This document shows positions 21,432-32,330 of a stretch of 64,000 nucleotides of DNA, piece after piece; within the stretch, counting starts at the first letter, position 1; every line of letters starts with the position of its first letter. Made by a program: the position numbers and the translations under genes. Location: the NCBI GenBank assembly GCA_946406145.1, contig CAMJJL010000003.1, positions 17,395-81,394 on the forward strand, in the 5' to 3' direction. The notes under the pieces were generated by a model. That model did not search any database. It was not told the origin of the DNA and saw nothing but the letters and a program-made list of their open reading frames with translations. The DNA is from an uncultured Clostridia bacterium. Lineage in GTDB: Bacteria; Bacillota; Clostridia; Oscillospirales; Acutalibacteraceae.

Positions 21432-22661
21432 ATGCAAGCTATCAACAAGGAAACCATCAAGAAGGTCGTTCTCGCTTATTCGGGCGGTCTGGACACATCC
21501 ATCATCATCCCGTGGCTCAAAGAGAACTACAATAACTGCGAGGTCATCGCGGTATCCGGCAATGTCGGTCAGAACGACGAGCTCGAGGGGCTGGAGGAAA
21601 AGGCGCTCAAAACCGGCGCTTCCAAGCTCTATGTCCTCGACCAGACCGAGGAGTATGTCGATGATTTCATCATCCCCACCATGAAGGCCGGCGCAGTATA
21701 CGAGGAATACCTGCTGGGCACCTCTACCGCTCGTCCCTGCATTGCGAAGGGTCTTGTTGAGATCGCACTCAAGGAAGGCGCCGACGCGATCTGCCACGGC
21801 TGTACCGGCAAGGGCAACGATCAGGTTCGTTTTGAGCTGGCGATCAAGCACTTTGCGCCCAATATGCCCATCATCGCTCCGTGGCGAATCTGGGATATCA
21901 AGTCCCGTGAGGAAGAGATCGAGTATGCCGAGGCGCATAACATCCCCCTCAAGATCAACCGTGAGACCAACTACAGTAAGGATAAGAACCTGTGGCATCT
22001 GAGCCATGAGGGTCTTGACCTCGAGGATACCAACAACGAGCCGACTTATGAGAAGCCCGGCTTCCTCGAGATGGGCGTATCCCCGATCGACGCCCCCGAT
22101 GAGCCGACTTATGTTACCATCGAATTTGAACAGGGCACGCCCGTCGCGCTCGACGGCGAGAAGATGTCCGCGAAGAATATCATCCTCAAGCTCAACGAGC
22201 TGGGCGGCAAGAACGGTATCGGTCTGCTCGATATCGTCGAGAATCGTCTGGTCGGCATGAAGTGCCGCGGCGTCTACGAGACCCCCGGCGGCACCATCCT
22301 CTACAAGGCGCATGAGACCCTAGAATCCATCTGCCTCGACAAGATGACCATGCACGAGAAACAGCGCCTGTCCATCACCTTCGCTGAGCTGGTCTATAAC
22401 GGTCAGTGGTTCACTCCGCTGAGAGAAGCCCTCTCCGCCTTCGTCGACAAGACGCAGGAGAAGGTCACCGGTTATGTCAAATTAAAGCTCTATAAGGGCA
22501 ACATCATCAAGGCCGGCGTTGACAGCCCCTACAGCCTGTACAGTGAGGAGATCGCAACCTTCGGCGAGTCCGATTACGATCAGACCGATAGTGCCGGCTT
22601 CATCAACCTCTACGGTTTGCCCATCAAGGTGCAGGCGGTCGTGGACGAGAAAAATAAATAA
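21432..22661 (+). CDS. argG: Argininosuccinate synthase
   Basis: [37 protein letters not shown]. Confidence 0.97.
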   Translation: MQAINKETIKKVVLAYSGGLDTSIIIPWLKENYNNCEVIAVSGNVGQNDELEGLEEKALKTGASKLYVLDQTEEYVDDFIIPTMKAGAVYEEYLLGTSTARPCIAKGLVEIALKEGADAICHGCTGKGNDQVRFELAIKHFAPNMPIIAPWRIWDIKSREEEIEYAEAHNIPLKINRETNYSKDKNLWHLSHEGLDLEDTNNEPTYEKPGFLEMGVSPIDAPDEPTYVTIEFEQGTPVALDGEKMSAKNIILKLNELGGKNGIGLLDIVENRLVGMKCRGVYETPGGTILYKAHETLESICLDKMTMHEKQRLSITFAELVYNGQWFTPLREALSAFVDKTQEKVTGYVKLKLYKGNIIKAGVDSPYSLYSEEIATFGESDYDQTDSAGFINLYGLPIKVQAVVDEKNK

Positions 22662-22673
22662 TTTTTCTCGTCA

Positions 22674-22777
22674 GTGGAAAATGGATAATGGAAAATTGTT
22701 TCAGCATCAATCGGAAAATTGTTCGAGCGAAGCGAGGTTCCTTCATTTTCAACTTTCCACTTTCAACTTTCAATTCA
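22674..22777. repeat. Facing pair of heptamer arrays (GGAAAAT type)
   Basis: Left GTGGAAAATGGATAATGGAAAATTG; right TCATTTTCAACTTTCCACTTTCAACTTTCAATTCA. Confidence 0.75.
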
Positions 22778-22852
22778 AAGATCAACGTTTACGGGTCGGG
22801 GAAGTCTATCGATACCCCCGACCCTCACGGCGTATATAAAGGATGTATTATT

Positions 22853-24223
22853 ATGGCTAAAATGTGGGCGGGACGTACCGCAGGAGATACCAGTAAACTG
22901 GCTGACGAATTCAACAGCTCCATCGGCTTTGATTCGCGGATGTTCAAGGAGGACATCACGGGCTCCATCGCGCACGCGCAGATGCTCGCGAAGCAGGGCA
23001 TCATCGAGCGCAAAGAGGCTGATACCCTCTGCGACGAGCTGTTAAAGATCCTCGAGGACATCACCTCGGGCAAGCTTTCGATCGATATGAACGCCGAGGA
23101 CATCCACATGTTCATCGAGGAAGAGCTGACAAAGCGCGTCGGCGATGTGGGCAAGAAGCTCCATACCGCGCGTTCCAGAAACGATCAGGTCGCGCTCGAT
23201 CTGCGCATGTATCTGATGAACCGTGTGGATGAGCTGTGTGCCGATGTAAAGCACCTGATCGCCGCCCTTGCCGATAAGGCGGAAACATACAAAGAGGCGA
23301 TCATGCCCGGCTACACCCACTTGCAGCGCGCACAGCCCATCATGTTCGGTCATCATTTGCTCGCTTACGCGATGATGCTCCTGCGTGACGTCGACCGCAT
23401 GACCGACTGCAAGCGAAGGATGAATATCTCTCCGATCGGCTGCTGTGCTCTGGCAGGCACTACTTATGACACCGACCGTTACTTTGAGGCGGAGCAGCTC
23501 GGCTTTGACGGTATTGCGATGAACTCGCTCGACGGTGTGTCCGATCGTGATTTTGTCATCGAGCTGCTGTCCGATATCGCAATTTTAATGATGCACCTCT
23601 CGCGCCTGAGTGAGGAGATCATCCTCTGGTCAAGTTGGGAATTCGGCTTTGTGGAGCTGTCCGACGCCTACACCACCGGTTCGTCCATCATGCCGCAGAA
23701 GAAGAACTCCGATATGGCGGAGCTGGTACGCGGCAAGACGGGTCGTGTCTACGGCGATCTGATAGGCGCTTTGACGGTGCTTAAGGGTTTGCCTCTCGCC
23801 TACAACAAGGATATGCAGGAGGATAAGGAGGGCGTGTTCGACGCGGTCGATACCGCTTCCATGTCTGTAAAGATCTTCATCGGCATGATCTCTACCATGA
23901 AGGTCAAGACCGAGAATATGAAGAAGGCGGCGCAGCGCGGATTTATCAATGCGACCGATCTCGCCGATTACCTCACCAAGAAGGGTATGCCCTTCCGTTC
24001 GGCATATAAGATCTCCGGCTCCATCGTCGCCTATTGCATCGAGAACGGCGAGGTGCTCGAGACCCTGCCCTTGGAGAAATATAAAGAGTATTCAGACCTG
24101 TTTGAGCAGGATCTGTATGAGGATATCGATCTGTTCACCTGCGTCAACAAGCGCAATTCCGTCGGCGGCACCTCGGTGCAGTCGATCGAACAGCAGATCA
24201 AATTTGTGAGAGAGAAGTTGTAA
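22853..24223 (+). CDS. argH: Argininosuccinate lyase
   Basis: MAKMWAGRTAGDTSKLADEFNSSIGFD; GSSIMPQKKNSDMAELVRGK; start set to 22853. Confidence 0.97.
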   Translation: MAKMWAGRTAGDTSKLADEFNSSIGFDSRMFKEDITGSIAHAQMLAKQGIIERKEADTLCDELLKILEDITSGKLSIDMNAEDIHMFIEEELTKRVGDVGKKLHTARSRNDQVALDLRMYLMNRVDELCADVKHLIAALADKAETYKEAIMPGYTHLQRAQPIMFGHHLLAYAMMLLRDVDRMTDCKRRMNISPIGCCALAGTTYDTDRYFEAEQLGFDGIAMNSLDGVSDRDFVIELLSDIAILMMHLSRLSEEIILWSSWEFGFVELSDAYTTGSSIMPQKKNSDMAELVRGKTGRVYGDLIGALTVLKGLPLAYNKDMQEDKEGVFDAVDTASMSVKIFIGMISTMKVKTENMKKAAQRGFINATDLADYLTKKGMPFRSAYKISGSIVAYCIENGEVLETLPLEKYKEYSDLFEQDLYEDIDLFTCVNKRNSVGGTSVQSIEQQIKFVREKL

Positions 24224-24274
24224 ATAGCCTTCCCCTTGAGGGGAAGGATCTGATTTACTCTACCCGGAAGGAAT

Positions 24275-25201
24275 ATGAAAATGCACAAAATATTTATCGA
24301 CGGCAGTGCCGGTACCACGGGACTGCGGATCCGCGAGCGCTTATCCGAGCGCCGGGATCTTGAGCTGATGATCCTGCCCGACGAGCTCCGCAAGGATACC
24401 GCCGCACGCCGTGAAATGCTTAACAAAAGCGATATCAGCTTTCTCTGCCTGCCCGATCAGGCGGCGATAGAAGCGGTATCGTTGATCGAGAACCCTGACA
24501 CGGTCGTGATCGACACCTCCACCGCCCACCGCACGGAGGACGGCTGGACATACGGCATGCCCGAGCTGACAGGTCTGCGTGAACAGCTCAAAACAGCGAC
24601 CCGTATCGCTAACCCCGGCTGTCACGCGAGCGGCTTTATCGCGCTCGTTCGCCCTCTCGTTGAGTTGGGAATCATCCAAAAAGACAGCGCGCTGGCGTGT
24701 TTCTCGCTGACGGGCTATTCCGGCGGCGGCAAGAAGATGATCGCCGAATATGAAGCTGAGGATCGTGATCCGCTGTTTGACGCGCCGCGCATCTACGCGC
24801 TTACTCAGTCGCATAAGCATCTGCCCGAGATGAAGCGGATATGCGGACTCGACAAGGACCCTGTATTCAGCCCCGTCGTCGCGGATTATTACAGCGGTAT
24901 GGAGGTCAGCGTGCCTGTCACGCGTGACATTTTATCCGCTTCGCTGAAAGATATCCAAACGGCATATCGAGATTATTACAAGAGCGGATTGATCCGCTAT
25001 GACGACAGCACAGAGGGCGGCCTGATCAGCGCCTCGGCATTCAGCGGCCGTGATGATATGGTGGTCGCGGCATACGGCAACGATGACCGTATCACCCTGA
25101 TCGCGCGTTTTGATAACCTCGGCAAGGGCGCTTCCGGCGCCGCGATCCAGAACATGAACATCCGTCTGGGTCTGGATGAAGCAGAGGGCTTGATCGTATA
25201 G
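24275..25201 (+). CDS. argC: N-acetyl-gamma-glutamyl-phosphate reductase, short (type 2) form
   Basis: MHKIFIDGSAGTTGLRIRERL; NPGCHASGFIALVRPLVE; 308 aa. Confidence 0.94.
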   Translation: MKMHKIFIDGSAGTTGLRIRERLSERRDLELMILPDELRKDTAARREMLNKSDISFLCLPDQAAIEAVSLIENPDTVVIDTSTAHRTEDGWTYGMPELTGLREQLKTATRIANPGCHASGFIALVRPLVELGIIQKDSALACFSLTGYSGGGKKMIAEYEAEDRDPLFDAPRIYALTQSHKHLPEMKRICGLDKDPVFSPVVADYYSGMEVSVPVTRDILSASLKDIQTAYRDYYKSGLIRYDDSTEGGLISASAFSGRDDMVVAAYGNDDRITLIARFDNLGKGASGAAIQNMNIRLGLDEAEGLIV

Positions 25202-25250
25202 GCTCCCATTGGTAATGGGTCGCGTGCGACATGCTGTCTCTCAAAAAAAG

Positions 25251-25479
25251 GCTCCCTTTGGTAAAGGTGCTCCCCGTTGGGGAGACGTCGCGAAGCGACA
25301 GAGGGGGAGCCGCTTCCGGCGAGGAGGCTGTCTCCGAACGGAGGCTGAGGGATTGGATAATTGTTTGAGCGTTAGCGAGTAACCATTTTATAATAAGGTT
25401 GCCATGGTAATTGGCGATTCATACAATCCCTCCGAGCTTGCCTTTGGGCAAGCCCACCTCCCTTTACCAAAGGGAGGCT
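25251..25479. repeat. Composite family B repeat
   Basis: GCTCCCTTTGGTAAAGG ... CCTTTACCAAAGGGAGGC outer inverted ends; internal hairpins GTCGCgaaGCGAC and GCTTGCCtttGGGCAAGC. Confidence 0.6.
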
Positions 25480-25500
25480 AAGTTTTCCGAAAGAAGGAAT

Positions 25501-26721
25501 ATGAATATGAAATTGATTGAAGGCGGTGTGACCGCGGCTCAGGGCTTCAAGGCATCGGGCGTCCATTGCGGTATCCGCAGGAATACATCGAAAAACGATC
25601 TGTCGCTGATCGTCAGCAGTACCCCTGCCTCGGCGGCGGCGGTCTATACGACCAACCTCGTCAAGGGTGCTCCCCTGACCGTCACCAAGGCGCATATCGC
25701 CGACGGCAAGGCGCAGGTGATCATCTGCAACTCCGGCAACGCCAATACCTGCAACGCCGACGGCATTGAGATTGCCGAGGGTATGGCGCAGCTGGCAGCA
25801 AGTGCGCTTGTGTTAGATCCCTCTGACGTGGTGGTAGCTTCAACAGGCGTCATCGGTCAGCCACTGAGCCTTGAGCCCATTCAAAACGGAATGGACGAGC
25901 TGGTCGACAAGCTGTCCGAAACCGGCAGCCGTGATGCGGCGCTGGGTATCATGACCACCGACACCGTGCCTAAAGAGGTCGCGGTGGAGTTTACATGCGG
26001 CGGCAAGACCTGCCGTATCGGCGGCATCGCCAAGGGCAGCGGCATGATCCACCCGAACATGGCGACCATGCTGGTGTTCATTACCACTGACTGCGCGATC
26101 GCTCCCGCACTGCTCCAAAGGGCGCTCTCGGGCGACATCCAAAATACATTCAATATGATCTCTATCGACGGCGACACTTCTACGAACGACATGGTCGTGG
26201 TGCTCGCGAACGGTGTGGCAGGTAACGCCGAGATTACCGCTGAGGGCGAGGATTATACCGCCTTCATGCAGGCGCTCAACACGGTCACCGTGGGACTGTG
26301 CCGCATGATCGCCGGTGACGGCGAGGGCGCGACCAAACTGCTTGAATGTCAGGTCAGCGGAGCCAAGACGCTCGCTATCGCCAAGACGGTCGCCAAATCC
26401 GTCATCTGCTCGAGCCTGCTCAAAGCGGCGATGTTCGGTGCGGACGCAAACTGGGGTCGTGTACTGTGCGCGATCGGTTACTCCGGCGCGGATGTGGATG
26501 TGAGTAAGATCGATGTATCTTTTAAGAGCGCTAAAGGCACGATCGATGTTTGCAAAAACGGCGCAGGTATCGCGTTCAGCGAGGAAAAGGCGAAGGAGAT
26601 CCTGCTCGAAAAGGAGATCGAGATCCTTGTCTCCCTCAACGACGGTGAGTACGATTCCACCGCGTGGGGCTGTGATCTGACCTATGATTACGTCAAGATC
26701 AACGGCGATTACAGGACGTAA
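25501..26721 (+). CDS. argJ: Bifunctional ornithine acetyltransferase / N-acetylglutamate synthase
   Basis: MNMKLIEGGVTAAQGFKASGVHCGI; AKGSGMIHPNMATMLVFITTD; start set to 25501. Confidence 0.97.
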   Translation: MNMKLIEGGVTAAQGFKASGVHCGIRRNTSKNDLSLIVSSTPASAAAVYTTNLVKGAPLTVTKAHIADGKAQVIICNSGNANTCNADGIEIAEGMAQLAASALVLDPSDVVVASTGVIGQPLSLEPIQNGMDELVDKLSETGSRDAALGIMTTDTVPKEVAVEFTCGGKTCRIGGIAKGSGMIHPNMATMLVFITTDCAIAPALLQRALSGDIQNTFNMISIDGDTSTNDMVVVLANGVAGNAEITAEGEDYTAFMQALNTVTVGLCRMIAGDGEGATKLLECQVSGAKTLAIAKTVAKSVICSSLLKAAMFGADANWGRVLCAIGYSGADVDVSKIDVSFKSAKGTIDVCKNGAGIAFSEEKAKEILLEKEIEILVSLNDGEYDSTAWGCDLTYDYVKINGDYRT

Positions 26722-26742
26722 AAGCTAAGCAGAAACGCTTAT

Positions 26743-26853
26743 TGTAGGGTACGGCATTTATGACGTACCGCAGAGACAGGCTTTATTAACAGTAGTAGCG
26801 TGTGATAGGAATTGAGGGCTACAGCGGTACGTCGACAAGCGCCGTACCCTACA
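26743..26853. repeat. TGTAGGG-ended composite repeat
   Basis: TGTAGGGTACGG...GACGTACCGC ... GCGGTACGTCG...CCGTACCCTACA. Confidence 0.65.
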
Positions 26854-26883
26854 GCTCACATATAAATTGCTATTGAGGTAACC

Positions 26884-27753
26884 ATGAACAACGAAATCTC
26901 AAACGCGGAGCGTGCGGAGGTACTGACCGCCGCTTTGCCGTACATCAAAAAATATAACGGAAAGATCGTCGTCGTCAAATACGGCGGCAACGCGATGATC
27001 AACGAAGAGCTTAAACAGCAGGTCATGCAGGATATCGTCCTCTTGTGGCTGATCGGCGTCAAGGTCGTGCTGGTGCACGGCGGCGGCCCCGCGATCAACG
27101 AGGTGATGGAGCGCGTGGGCAAGAAGCCTGAGTTCGTCGACGGCTTGCGCGTGACCGATCAGGAGACCATCGACATCGTCCAGATGGTGCTGTCCGGCAA
27201 GGTCAATAAGACGCTCGTCAACCTGATTGAGAGCAAGGGCGGCAAGGCGATGGGTATCTCCGGCATGGACGGCAGACTGATCGAAGCGGAGCAAAAGGAT
27301 CCCCGACTCGGTTTTGTCGGCAACGTCACCAATATCCGTCCCGAGCCCATCATGGATCTGCTCGAAAAGGGCTATATCCCCGTCGTGTCCACTATCGGAT
27401 GTGACAACGACGGCAACGCCTATAACATCAACGGTGATACCGCCGCGGCATATATCGCCGGCGCGATCAAGGCGGAGCGTTTGATTATGATGACCGATAT
27501 CGCAGGTATTCTGAAGGATAAGAACGACCCCGACAGCCTGATTCCGCAGATCACGGTCAGCGAGGCACAGACCCTCTATCGCGACGGCGTGATCTCCGGC
27601 GGCATGATCCCCAAGGTCGGCTGCTGTATCGAGGCGATCTATAAGGGTGTGCAGAAGGTCATCATCATGGACGGCAGAGTGCCGCATTCCATCCTGATGG
27701 AGCTGATGACCGACGAGGGCGCCGGCACAATGGTGCTCGGGGATGAGAAATAA
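26884..27753 (+). CDS. argB: Acetylglutamate kinase
   Basis: KIVVVKYGGNAMINEELKQQVMQDIVLLWLIGVKVVLVHGGGPAINEVMERVGKKPEFVDGLRVTD. Confidence 0.97.
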   Translation: MNNEISNAERAEVLTAALPYIKKYNGKIVVVKYGGNAMINEELKQQVMQDIVLLWLIGVKVVLVHGGGPAINEVMERVGKKPEFVDGLRVTDQETIDIVQMVLSGKVNKTLVNLIESKGGKAMGISGMDGRLIEAEQKDPRLGFVGNVTNIRPEPIMDLLEKGYIPVVSTIGCDNDGNAYNINGDTAAAYIAGAIKAERLIMMTDIAGILKDKNDPDSLIPQITVSEAQTLYRDGVISGGMIPKVGCCIEAIYKGVQKVIIMDGRVPHSILMELMTDEGAGTMVLGDEK

Positions 27754-27798
27754 CCCAATGCCTTCCCCTCAAGGAGAAGCCTATAAGGAGGATTTATA

Positions 27799-28953
27799 TT
27801 GAGTATCAAACAGACCGATGAGCGCTATATCGCGCATACCTATAAACGCTTCGATCTCGCGATCGTCAAGGGCAAGGGCTGCCTTTGCTATGACGACAAC
27901 GGCAAGGAGTATATCGACATGACGTCGGGCATCGGCGTCAATGCCTTCGGCTATTCCGACCCTGTGTGGGCGGACGCTGTCGCAAATCAGGCGAAGCTGT
28001 TACAGCATACCTCCAACCTGTACTATACCTCTCCCTGCGCGGAGTTGGCGGAGATCCTCTGCACCCGTACCGGGATGAGCAAGGTGTTTTTCTCGAACTC
28101 CGGCGCCGAGGCGAACGAGTGCGCGGTCAAGGTCGCGCGTAAATATGCCGCACAGCATAAGGGCGCGGAGTATTACAATATCATCACACTGCAAAAGAGC
28201 TTTCACGGCAGAACGCTGACGACGCTCGCGGCGACAGGTCAGGATAACTTCCACCATGATTTTCTGCCGCTGACCGACGGCTTCCTTTACGCTGAGCCGA
28301 ATGATACCGAGGGACTGCAGCAGCTCGTCAACGAGAACAAGGTCGCCGGTATCCTGATCGAGATCGTACAGGGTGAGGGCGGCGTCAATACGCTTGATGC
28401 GGACTTTGTCAAGGCGGTTGACGCGATCTGCAAGGAGAACGACATCGTCTTTATGGTCGACGAGGTACAGACCGGCAACGGACGTACCGGCAAGCTCTAT
28501 TCCTATATGCACTACGGCGTGCGTCCCGACGTGGTTTCAACCGCAAAGGGACTGGCGGCAGGTCTGCCGATGGGCGCGACCCTGATGAGTGAAAAGGTCG
28601 GCGAAGTGCTCGGCTATGGCGATCACGGCTCCACCTTCGGCGGCAACCCGGTTTGCGCCGCCGCCGCGATCTCGGTGGTGAACCGCATGGATGAGGCGTT
28701 CCTCGCTGATGTCGCCGCAAAGGGACAGTATGTCAAGGAGCGTATCGAGGCGGCAGGCTTTGCCGTCAGCGGTATGGGCTTGATGATCGGTATCGAAACA
28801 AAGAAGCCTGTGTCCGAGGTAATCGCCGCGTGCATGGACAATGGCGTCTTATGCCTGTCCGCCAAAGAAAAACTGAGATTATTACCGCCGCTGAATATCC
28901 CGATGGAACAGCTCACCAAAGCGGTGGATGTGATCATAGAGGCGTTGAAATAA
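27799..28953 (+). CDS. argD: Acetylornithine aminotransferase
   Basis: [49 protein letters not shown] start. Confidence 0.95.
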   Translation: MSIKQTDERYIAHTYKRFDLAIVKGKGCLCYDDNGKEYIDMTSGIGVNAFGYSDPVWADAVANQAKLLQHTSNLYYTSPCAELAEILCTRTGMSKVFFSNSGAEANECAVKVARKYAAQHKGAEYYNIITLQKSFHGRTLTTLAATGQDNFHHDFLPLTDGFLYAEPNDTEGLQQLVNENKVAGILIEIVQGEGGVNTLDADFVKAVDAICKENDIVFMVDEVQTGNGRTGKLYSYMHYGVRPDVVSTAKGLAAGLPMGATLMSEKVGEVLGYGDHGSTFGGNPVCAAAAISVVNRMDEAFLADVAAKGQYVKERIEAAGFAVSGMGLMIGIETKKPVSEVIAACMDNGVLCLSAKEKLRLLPPLNIPMEQLTKAVDVIIEALK

Positions 28954-28958
28954 CATTT

Positions 28959-29071
28959 TGTAGGGTACGGCGCTTGCGACGTACCGCATCCCGCAGGGAT
29001 GTTTGCAAAGCAAAGGTACAAATCATTGAATTAACAGAAGTGTTTCGGCGGGAGCAAGCCCTCGCCCTACG
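28959..29071. repeat. TGTAGGG-ended composite repeat (two half types)
   Basis: TGTAGGGTACGGCGCTTGCGACGTACCGC ... CGGCGGGAGCAAGCCCTCGCCCTACG. Confidence 0.55.
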
Positions 29072-29090
29072 AAAATACCGAGGTGTCAAC

Positions 29091-30077
29091 ATGAACCTGA
29101 AAAATCAACATTTCCTGAAACTATTAGACCTGACTCCCGACGAGATCGGTGGTCTGATCGATCTTGCCGCTGAGTTAAAGGCGAAGAAAAAGGAAGGCAC
29201 GCCCCATCGTCTGTGCGAGGGTAAAAGCATTGCGCTGATCTTTGAAAAAACCTCGACTCGTACGCGCTGCGCATTTGAGGTCGCGGCGGCTGACCTCGGT
29301 ATGCACCCGACTTACCTCGATCCCTCGGGCTCGCAGATCGGCAAGAAGGAGAGCATCGCCGACACCGCCCGTGTGCTGGGCAGGATGTATGCCGCGATCG
29401 AGTACCGCGGCTACGGTCAGGCGATCGTCGAGGAACTTGCGAAATACGCAGGCGTCCCCGTTTATAACGGACTGACCAACGAGTTCCACCCGACTCAGAT
29501 CCTCGCCGACTTCCTCACCATCCGTGAGCATTTCGGTTCTTTGCAGGGAAAAAAGCTCGTCTATATGGGCGACGCGCGCTATAATATGGGAAATTCCCTG
29601 ATGGTCGGCTGCGCGAAGATGGGCATGCACTTTGTTGCCTGCGCACCTTCGAAATACTTCCCGAACGCGGAGCTGGTCGCACAGTGTCAGACGATCGCAG
29701 AGGACACGGGCGCTGTCATCGAATTCATTGAGGATCCGATGACAGCGACCAAAAATGCCGACGTGATCTACACAGACGTGTGGGTCAGTATGGGCGAGCC
29801 GGACGCAGTCTGGGAGGAACGCATCCGTGACCTCAGCCCCTATCAGGTGAACAAGGCGCTGATGGACAACGCCGGGGAAGGGTGCCGCTTTATGCACTGT
29901 CTGCCTGCGTTCCATGACCTGAACACCACCATCGGCAAGCAGATCCACGATAAGTTCGGTATCGACTGCATGGAGGTCACCGACGAGGTGTTCGAGAGCG
30001 AGCAGTCCATCGTCTTTGACGAGGCGGAGAACCGCATGCACACCATCAAGGCGGTCATCGCCGCGACGCTGGCGTAA
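29091..30077 (+). CDS. argF: Ornithine carbamoyltransferase
   Basis: [60 protein letters not shown]; start set to 29091. Confidence 0.96.
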   Translation: MNLKNQHFLKLLDLTPDEIGGLIDLAAELKAKKKEGTPHRLCEGKSIALIFEKTSTRTRCAFEVAAADLGMHPTYLDPSGSQIGKKESIADTARVLGRMYAAIEYRGYGQAIVEELAKYAGVPVYNGLTNEFHPTQILADFLTIREHFGSLQGKKLVYMGDARYNMGNSLMVGCAKMGMHFVACAPSKYFPNAELVAQCQTIAEDTGAVIEFIEDPMTATKNADVIYTDVWVSMGEPDAVWEERIRDLSPYQVNKALMDNAGEGCRFMHCLPAFHDLNTTIGKQIHDKFGIDCMEVTDEVFESEQSIVFDEAENRMHTIKAVIAATLA

Positions 30078-30085
30078 TCATTGAT

Positions 30086-30120
30086 ACAAAAGCTGCTGTA
30101 TTTCGGTACAGTAGCTTTTC
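30086..30120 (+). terminator. Terminator of arg locus
   Basis: AAAGCTGCTGTatttcggTACAGTAGCTTTT. Confidence 0.7.
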
Positions 30121-30190
30121 ATTTATCATTTTCTCTGTTATAATGTGACCAAATACAAAATAGCGGTAGTATACAGATAGAGGTGATAAC

Positions 30191-30748
30191 ATGGAGGATG
30201 AAAAAATCGTCGCGCTGTACTGGGCGCGTGACGAGCGTGCGATCACGCTCAGCAAAGAAAAATATGAACACTATCTGTATACGATCGCCCTCAATATCCT
30301 CGCTTCCCTACAGGACGCGGAGGAGAGTGTGAGCGATACCTATGTCGGCGCGTGGAATTCTATTCCGCCGCACAAGCCCGTTGTCCTGCGCACCTATCTG
30401 GGCAGGATCACGCGCAATCTTTCGCTCAAGCGCTACCGCTATCTGCACGCTGAAAAGCGATACGGCGGTGAAACGGAACTGGCGCTGGACGAGCTCTCAG
30501 AGGTCGTCGCCGATACCGAAACGGCTGAGAGTGAAGCGGAACGCAGGGAGTTGATACGGATGATACAGGTGTTCTTGGCGAGCCTGCCGAGCGATCAGCG
30601 CATGATCTTTTTGATGCGGTACTGGCATATGCACCCTGTCGCCGTGATTTCAAAGGAGCTCGGCTACTCGCAAAGCAAGGTCAAGATGGCCCTCAAGCGC
30701 ACGCGTGACAGCCTGCGCGATTCTCTCAAAGAGGAGGGATTGCTGTGA
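30191..30748 (+). CDS. ECF-type RNA polymerase sigma factor
   Basis: Sigma70 r2/r4 layout; DAEESVSDTYVGAWNSIPP, RYWHMHPVAVISKELGYSQSKVKMALKRTRDSLRDSL. Confidence 0.9.
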   Translation: MEDEKIVALYWARDERAITLSKEKYEHYLYTIALNILASLQDAEESVSDTYVGAWNSIPPHKPVVLRTYLGRITRNLSLKRYRYLHAEKRYGGETELALDELSEVVADTETAESEAERRELIRMIQVFLASLPSDQRMIFLMRYWHMHPVAVISKELGYSQSKVKMALKRTRDSLRDSLKEEGLL

Positions 30749-32004
30749 AGAAGAACGAACTCCTGCTCGATGTGATCGGCGAGGTCAAGGATGAGTATTT
30801 GCAGGAGATCGACAGCCGCATAAAGCGCGTGCGCCACAGGCGGATGTGGAAGCGCGGATTACTCGCCGCGTGTGTGATCCTGATTGCGGGCGTCGTGGTG
30901 CAGTTCGCTGTGATGCTCGGCGGCGGTCTCGGATCGAGGGGCGGAGGCTTTTCAGCGGAGGGGCTTGCCGCAGGAGGATACTATTTTCATCAAACAAGAG
31001 ATGGAGATGTTTTCCGTTATACACCTGAGAAAGGAGCGGTTTGCTTGGTAAAGGGGGGCGTCTTTGACCGATGGAAAAACACGCGGTATTCCATAACAGC
31101 GAATGACTACGGCTTCTACTACTCCAAGGGCGATTGGATCTATCGTATTAAGCACGGCGAAACAAAAAGCGAAAAGCTCTATCGTTATGAAGCTAAAGTG
31201 GGCAATATTTATCTTTACCCTGCCGGAGCAAGCGATATTGCGGTGGAGGTACATTATGATGATAAAAATGTGGGTTTTCATAATGAATTGTTTATCATAG
31301 ACGGTATTATCGGTGATCGCAAAGTGACCATCATCGATGAATATGTGAATCAGGAAGAGATCGGCGCGATTCGCAATGTGTTGCGAAACGAAGAACCCGG
31401 ATCCGACGCCTATAATAAATCATTGGATCAATTGAACAAACATACACCTGCCTTTGCGAAGAAGATAACTTACACTGTAGGAAAAAGAACGCTGGAGCTT
31501 GCATTGGAAGAGGGAAAAGATTGGTTCGACTACACCTACCGCCTGACCGAAAACGGCAGAACGCTCTTTAACGGCTATGTCGAGCCGTATGATGTGCGGA
31601 CGGTGGGCGACAGTCTGGTGTTTACCGTTGGGCGCGGCGGCAATAACCTCGGCAATGACCTGAACGGCTATGTGATCGTTTCTCCCGATGGCACCAATCG
31701 CGTGGTCAATGTTCCGTCTGTACCGGGTAACGAGAAGTTCTTCTTTACCGTCAAGGATATGGATGACGGACAGGATATTCTCGCGGTACGCGTCAGCGAT
31801 AATGAGAAGTTCAAGCTGAAATGGGACAGAGCGGAGGAACGTCACGTTTGGGATATCTATTCCGACGGATCATATCTTTGGACGATGGGATTTGATGGGA
31901 AGAAGGGTGATTATCTGGCATCCTGCTATCGAATCGAGTATGAGAACGGAATCCCGACCGCTCTGACCTTGATCGACGATGATATCACCGACAACAACAA
32001 ATAA
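30745..32004 (+). CDS. Predicted anti-sigma-like membrane protein (one N-terminal TM, large extracytoplasmic domain)
   Basis: Overlaps the sigma gene stop by 4 nt; TM GLLAACVILIAGVVVQFAVMLGG. Confidence 0.65.
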   Translation: MKKNELLLDVIGEVKDEYLQEIDSRIKRVRHRRMWKRGLLAACVILIAGVVVQFAVMLGGGLGSRGGGFSAEGLAAGGYYFHQTRDGDVFRYTPEKGAVCLVKGGVFDRWKNTRYSITANDYGFYYSKGDWIYRIKHGETKSEKLYRYEAKVGNIYLYPAGASDIAVEVHYDDKNVGFHNELFIIDGIIGDRKVTIIDEYVNQEEIGAIRNVLRNEEPGSDAYNKSLDQLNKHTPAFAKKITYTVGKRTLELALEEGKDWFDYTYRLTENGRTLFNGYVEPYDVRTVGDSLVFTVGRGGNNLGNDLNGYVIVSPDGTNRVVNVPSVPGNEKFFFTVKDMDDGQDILAVRVSDNEKFKLKWDRAEERHVWDIYSDGSYLWTMGFDGKKGDYLASCYRIEYENGIPTALTLIDDDITDNNK

Positions 32005-32330
32005 GACAAAAGGCTCCTTTGTATAAGGAGTCTTTTTACATGTATGCGCAAATATCTTCCGTATTTCTCAGCCTTGCGCCAGTGTTTCGTACCCTGCGCC
32101 AATCTTCCGTAGGATGGGATGATTTCCGTTTTGTCTTTCGATAATCCGTGAAAACATTACCGAAAAATCCATCCACACCCCGACAAACGCGCGCAGTCAT
32201 ATCCGCTATACTTAGGACAAGATCAATATGAATGGTGAACGAAAAAGCCTTCCTCTCGGGGACACGTACGTCTTTTCTATATCACTATAATTATTCGCTG
32301 AACAGATCAGATGTGCGTGGTAGGTAAAAA

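Noticed and set aside
21414-22313. 299-aa minus-strand ORF opposite argG
   Set aside because: Mirror frame of a certain argG; no independent coding evidence.
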